NCBI GenBank assembly: GCA_945787305.1
Contig: CALZIH010000158.1
Location: 1-6,933, forward strand
Source of the DNA: an uncultured Desulfobulbaceae bacterium
GTDB taxonomy: Bacteria > Desulfobacterota > Desulfobulbia > Desulfobulbales > Desulfobulbaceae
Length of the DNA stretch: 6,933 nucleotides
Direction: 5' to 3'
Part shown: positions 6,574 to 6,933 of the stretch, piece after piece
Position numbering within the stretch: position 1 is the first letter of the stretch
Layout: each line of letters begins with the position of its first letter
Notes under the pieces: model-generated
Databases searched by the model: none
What the model saw: the letters and a program-made list of their open reading frames with translations, nothing else
What the model was told of the DNA's origin: nothing
Translations under genes and position numbers: made by a program

Positions 6574-6933
6574 GCTCCCGGTGTCCAATGAGTGTGTAGG
6601 TGACCTGCTTCCCGGTGCCCTTGACGTCGGTCTCTTCACCGTCACTCATGACAAAGCGGTCATTAAGCAGGGCATGGGTAGTACTTGAGACGTTGACCTC
6701 CATGGGAAGGCCTATTTTTTCCATTCTGGCGGCAATATTAACCGTGTCGCCAAATATATCAAAGAGGTATTTTTCCGTGCCGACCACACCGCCGACCACT
6801 GGTCCACTGTGGATTCCGACCCGGATCTGCCAGGAGAGCTCGGCGTCCCTGTTGCGTTGTTGAAGAAAGTCGATCATCTCCAGCAATCTGTCGGCCTGCA
6901 TGTCCGGCCCGACTTTGACGCCCAGCGGGTTCT
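6566..6933 (-). CDS. Class III adenylate/guanylate cyclase, C-terminal part, cut by the right edge
   Basis: About 121 residues of the C-terminal end of a nucleotidyl cyclase catalytic domain are present; the N-terminus lies beyond the window. The enzyme makes a cyclic nucleotide second messenger, most likely cAMP. Visible motifs are WQIRVGIHSGPVVGGVVG, then KYLFDIFGDTVNIAARMEK and VNVSSTTHALL, ending in the usual VKGTGKQVTYTLIG. In FDIFGDTVN the Asp at the adenine-recognition position favours ATP as substrate, and the Asn of TVN and the Arg of AAR match the transition-state residues. The metal-binding aspartates and the base-selecting lysine would lie upstream, so activity cannot be judged here. 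Regulatory domains (for example HAMP, CHASE2 or FHA) are common in this family but not visible. It reads in the same direction as moeA, with 153 bp between its stop and the moeA start, so it may or may not share the transcript. Confidence 0.9.
   Translation of the reverse strand, partial: NPLGVKVGPDMQADRLLEMIDFLQQRNRDAELSWQIRVGIHSGPVVGGVVGTEKYLFDIFGDTVNIAARMEKIGLPMEVNVSSTTHALLNDRFVMSDGEETDVKGTGKQVTYTLIGHREHV

Noticed and set aside
6430..6591. Hydrophilic + strand frame (NDGTVDKQLAEQEKQQRLAN...) opposite the LysE-like remnant
   Set aside because: It reads codon-for-codon antisense to a hydrophobic frame, which automatically yields a hydrophilic sequence; it has no suitable start, and the LysE-like match on the other strand is better.

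Overview
The window looks like chromosomal DNA from an anaerobic bacterium, most likely a Desulfobacterota (deltaproteobacterial) lineage such as a sulfate reducer. The clues are the MoeA protein fused to a molybdate-binding-like domain, a second MoeA beside it, and a sensor kinase with a membrane N-terminus of a type I associate with that group. This assignment rests on gene content read by eye, not on a search. Base composition is moderate and looks lower in G+C at the left end than in the rest.

Left part (1-968, + strand): a possible C-terminal tail of an unrecognised gene runs off the left edge. It is followed by a membrane-anchored TPR protein built from tandem 40-residue (120-bp) repeats, the last of which is cut short by a stop codon. 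A 156-bp convergent gap with no clear terminator separates it from the rest.

Right part (1125-6933, all on the - strand, so read right to left): the end of a class III adenylate/guanylate cyclase enters from the right edge. A 52-codon remnant resembling the N-terminus of a LysE/RhtB exporter overlaps its stop. Then come five tightly packed intact genes: moeA, a GNAT acetyltransferase, a MoeA-periplasmic-binding-protein-like fusion, a 161-residue membrane protein with several histidines, and a membrane histidine kinase. Gaps between these five are 19, 7, 4 and 2 bp, so they probably form one operon.

The common theme is metal insertion into the molybdenum/tungsten cofactor. Each MoeA protein would insert an oxyanion-derived metal into activated molybdopterin, and the fused binding-protein-like domain may sense or deliver the oxyanion. 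The last two genes look like a membrane sensing unit whose response regulator is not in the window. The link between the sensor pair and Mo/W metabolism is inferred from gene order only. No rRNA, tRNA, CRISPR array, insertion sequence or origin was seen, and no stretch over 300 bp lacks a gene.
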